A stretch of 7,532 bases of DNA from Xanthomonas cassavae CFBP 4642. Lineage in GTDB: Bacteria > Pseudomonadota > Gammaproteobacteria > Xanthomonadales > Xanthomonadaceae. The stretch spans positions 2,009,547 through 2,017,078 of the forward strand of contig NZ_CM002139.1 in NCBI RefSeq assembly GCF_000454545.1, given 5' to 3'. The position numbers and the translations under genes are program-made. Shown here piece after piece: positions 6,942 to 7,532 of this stretch. The notes below the pieces were generated by a model, which was given only the letters and a program-made list of their open reading frames with translations, did no database searches and was not told where the DNA came from. Each line of letters starts with the position of its first letter. Position 1 is the stretch's first letter.

Positions 6942-7532
6942 GGGTAATCCCCCCACTTCTAGCGGTCGCCAGAAGTGGAGCTAAGCGGCCATCGCCAACT
7001 TCATCGCTGGTGTGATGCCGCCGAGCGCCATATTCGGGCGCTCGTGGTTGTACGTCCATAGCCAGCGGGTGGCTTTGTCCTGCACTTGGTCGATGGTGTC
7101 GAACAGGGTTCGGGCGAGCCAGGCGTAGCGGATGGTGCGGTTGTAGCGTTCAACGTAGGCGTTCTGCTGTGGCTTGCCCGGCTGGATGTGCTCGACCCGG
7201 ATGCCATGCCGCTGCGCCCAGGACAGCAACGCGCCACTGATGTATTCAGGGCCGTTGTCGCAGCGGATCACAGCGGGCTTGCCGCGCCACTCGATGATCT
7301 GCTCCAGCGACCGGATCACCCGGGCTGACGGCAGCGACAGATCCACCTCGATCCCCAGCCCCTCGCGATTGAAGTCGTCGAGCACATTGAACAGCCGGAA
7401 GCTGCGGCCGTCGGCCAACTGGTCGTGCATGAAGTCCATCGACCAGACCTGGTTGATGGCCTCCGGCACCGCCAGAGGCTCGGGCCGCTCACGCACCAGC
7501 CGCTTCTTCGGCTTGATCCGCAGGTTCAACTC
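6942..7532 (-). mobile_element. IS3-family insertion element, 3' part, running off the right edge
   Basis: This is the transposase-distal end of an IS3-family element, defined by the OrfB gene ending at 6981 and by terminal-type sequence just outside it. CCACTTCT (6953-6960) and AGAAGTGG (6971-6978) form a perfect 8-bp inverted repeat next to the transposase stop, with a C-run at 6949-6954. The outer boundary probably lies between 6942 and 6953 but cannot be fixed without the other end. OrfA, the frameshift region and the other inverted repeat lie outside the window. Confidence 0.75.
6981..7532 (-). CDS. IS3-family transposase OrfB, C-terminal part
   Basis: This is the catalytic integrase-core (rve) domain of an IS3-family transposase, which cuts and joins the element's DNA ends. 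The frame is open to the window edge; a TTG at 7529 is not the true start, because [12 protein letters not shown] continues in frame as in full-length relatives. Numbered from that TTG, the catalytic triad is Asp32 (WSMDFMHD), Asp91 (RCDNGPEY) and Glu127 (NAYVERYNR). There are 35 residues between the last two, the D-D-35-E spacing. The end [20 protein letters not shown] is typical, and the stop is TAG at 6983-6981. The visible part has no frameshift or stop, so it may be active. The N-terminal HTH_21 region and OrfA are not in the window. It is convergent with the tRNA cluster. Confidence 0.92.
   Translation of the reverse strand, partial: ELNLRIKPKKRLVRERPEPLAVPEAINQVWSMDFMHDQLADGRSFRLFNVLDDFNREGLGIEVDLSLPSARVIRSLEQIIEWRGKPAVIRCDNGPEYISGALLSWAQRHGIRVEHIQPGKPQQNAYVERYNRTIRYAWLARTLFDTIDQVQDKATRWLWTYNHERPNMALGGITPAMKLAMAA

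Overview
The window is high-GC gammaproteobacterial chromosome. Gene content and order point to the Xanthomonadaceae, most likely Xanthomonas. This rests on the adjacency of kdsB, a small tyrosine phosphatase gene, a thioredoxin-like/NHL gene, uvrC and pgsA, on protein character, and on the IS types. The species cannot be named from sequence alone.

Layout. Positions 1-91 look foreign, possibly the end of an unidentified insertion element. They abut the 5' end of a TonB-dependent siderophore receptor gene on the minus strand (start 616). That receptor keeps its signal peptide, TonB box and most of its plug domain but loses the whole beta-barrel, so it is a remnant. A Fur-box-like site (683-702) lies in the divergent gap. 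On the plus strand follow five tightly packed genes: kdsB (CMP-Kdo synthetase), a low-molecular-weight protein-tyrosine phosphatase, a thioredoxin-like/NHL-propeller protein, uvrC (excinuclease subunit C) and pgsA (phosphatidylglycerophosphate synthase). Their junctions are ATGA, a 23-base gap, ATGA and TAATG, so co-transcription and translational coupling are likely. The run mixes lipopolysaccharide precursor synthesis, protein dephosphorylation, DNA repair and phospholipid synthesis.

Downstream is a tRNA cluster Gly(GCC)-Cys(GCA)-Gly(GCC). Its strong promoter has a -35 box overlapping the pgsA stop codon. The two Gly genes are identical and also share their -10 region. uvrC-pgsA-tRNA-Gly-tRNA-Cys matches the order around E. 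coli uvrC-pgsA-glyW-cysT-leuZ, but no leucine tRNA is visible here. A perfect 14-bp hairpin terminator closes the cluster.

Positions 6393-6941 hold no gene I can support. From about 6942 to the right edge lies the 3' part of an IS3-family element, with its transposase on the minus strand and its start outside the window.

I see no convincing new multi-gene system. The points most worth checking are the broken receptor with its surviving Fur-like site close to kdsB, the thioredoxin-like/NHL protein with a degenerate active site coupled to uvrC, and the repeated tRNA-Gly unit.
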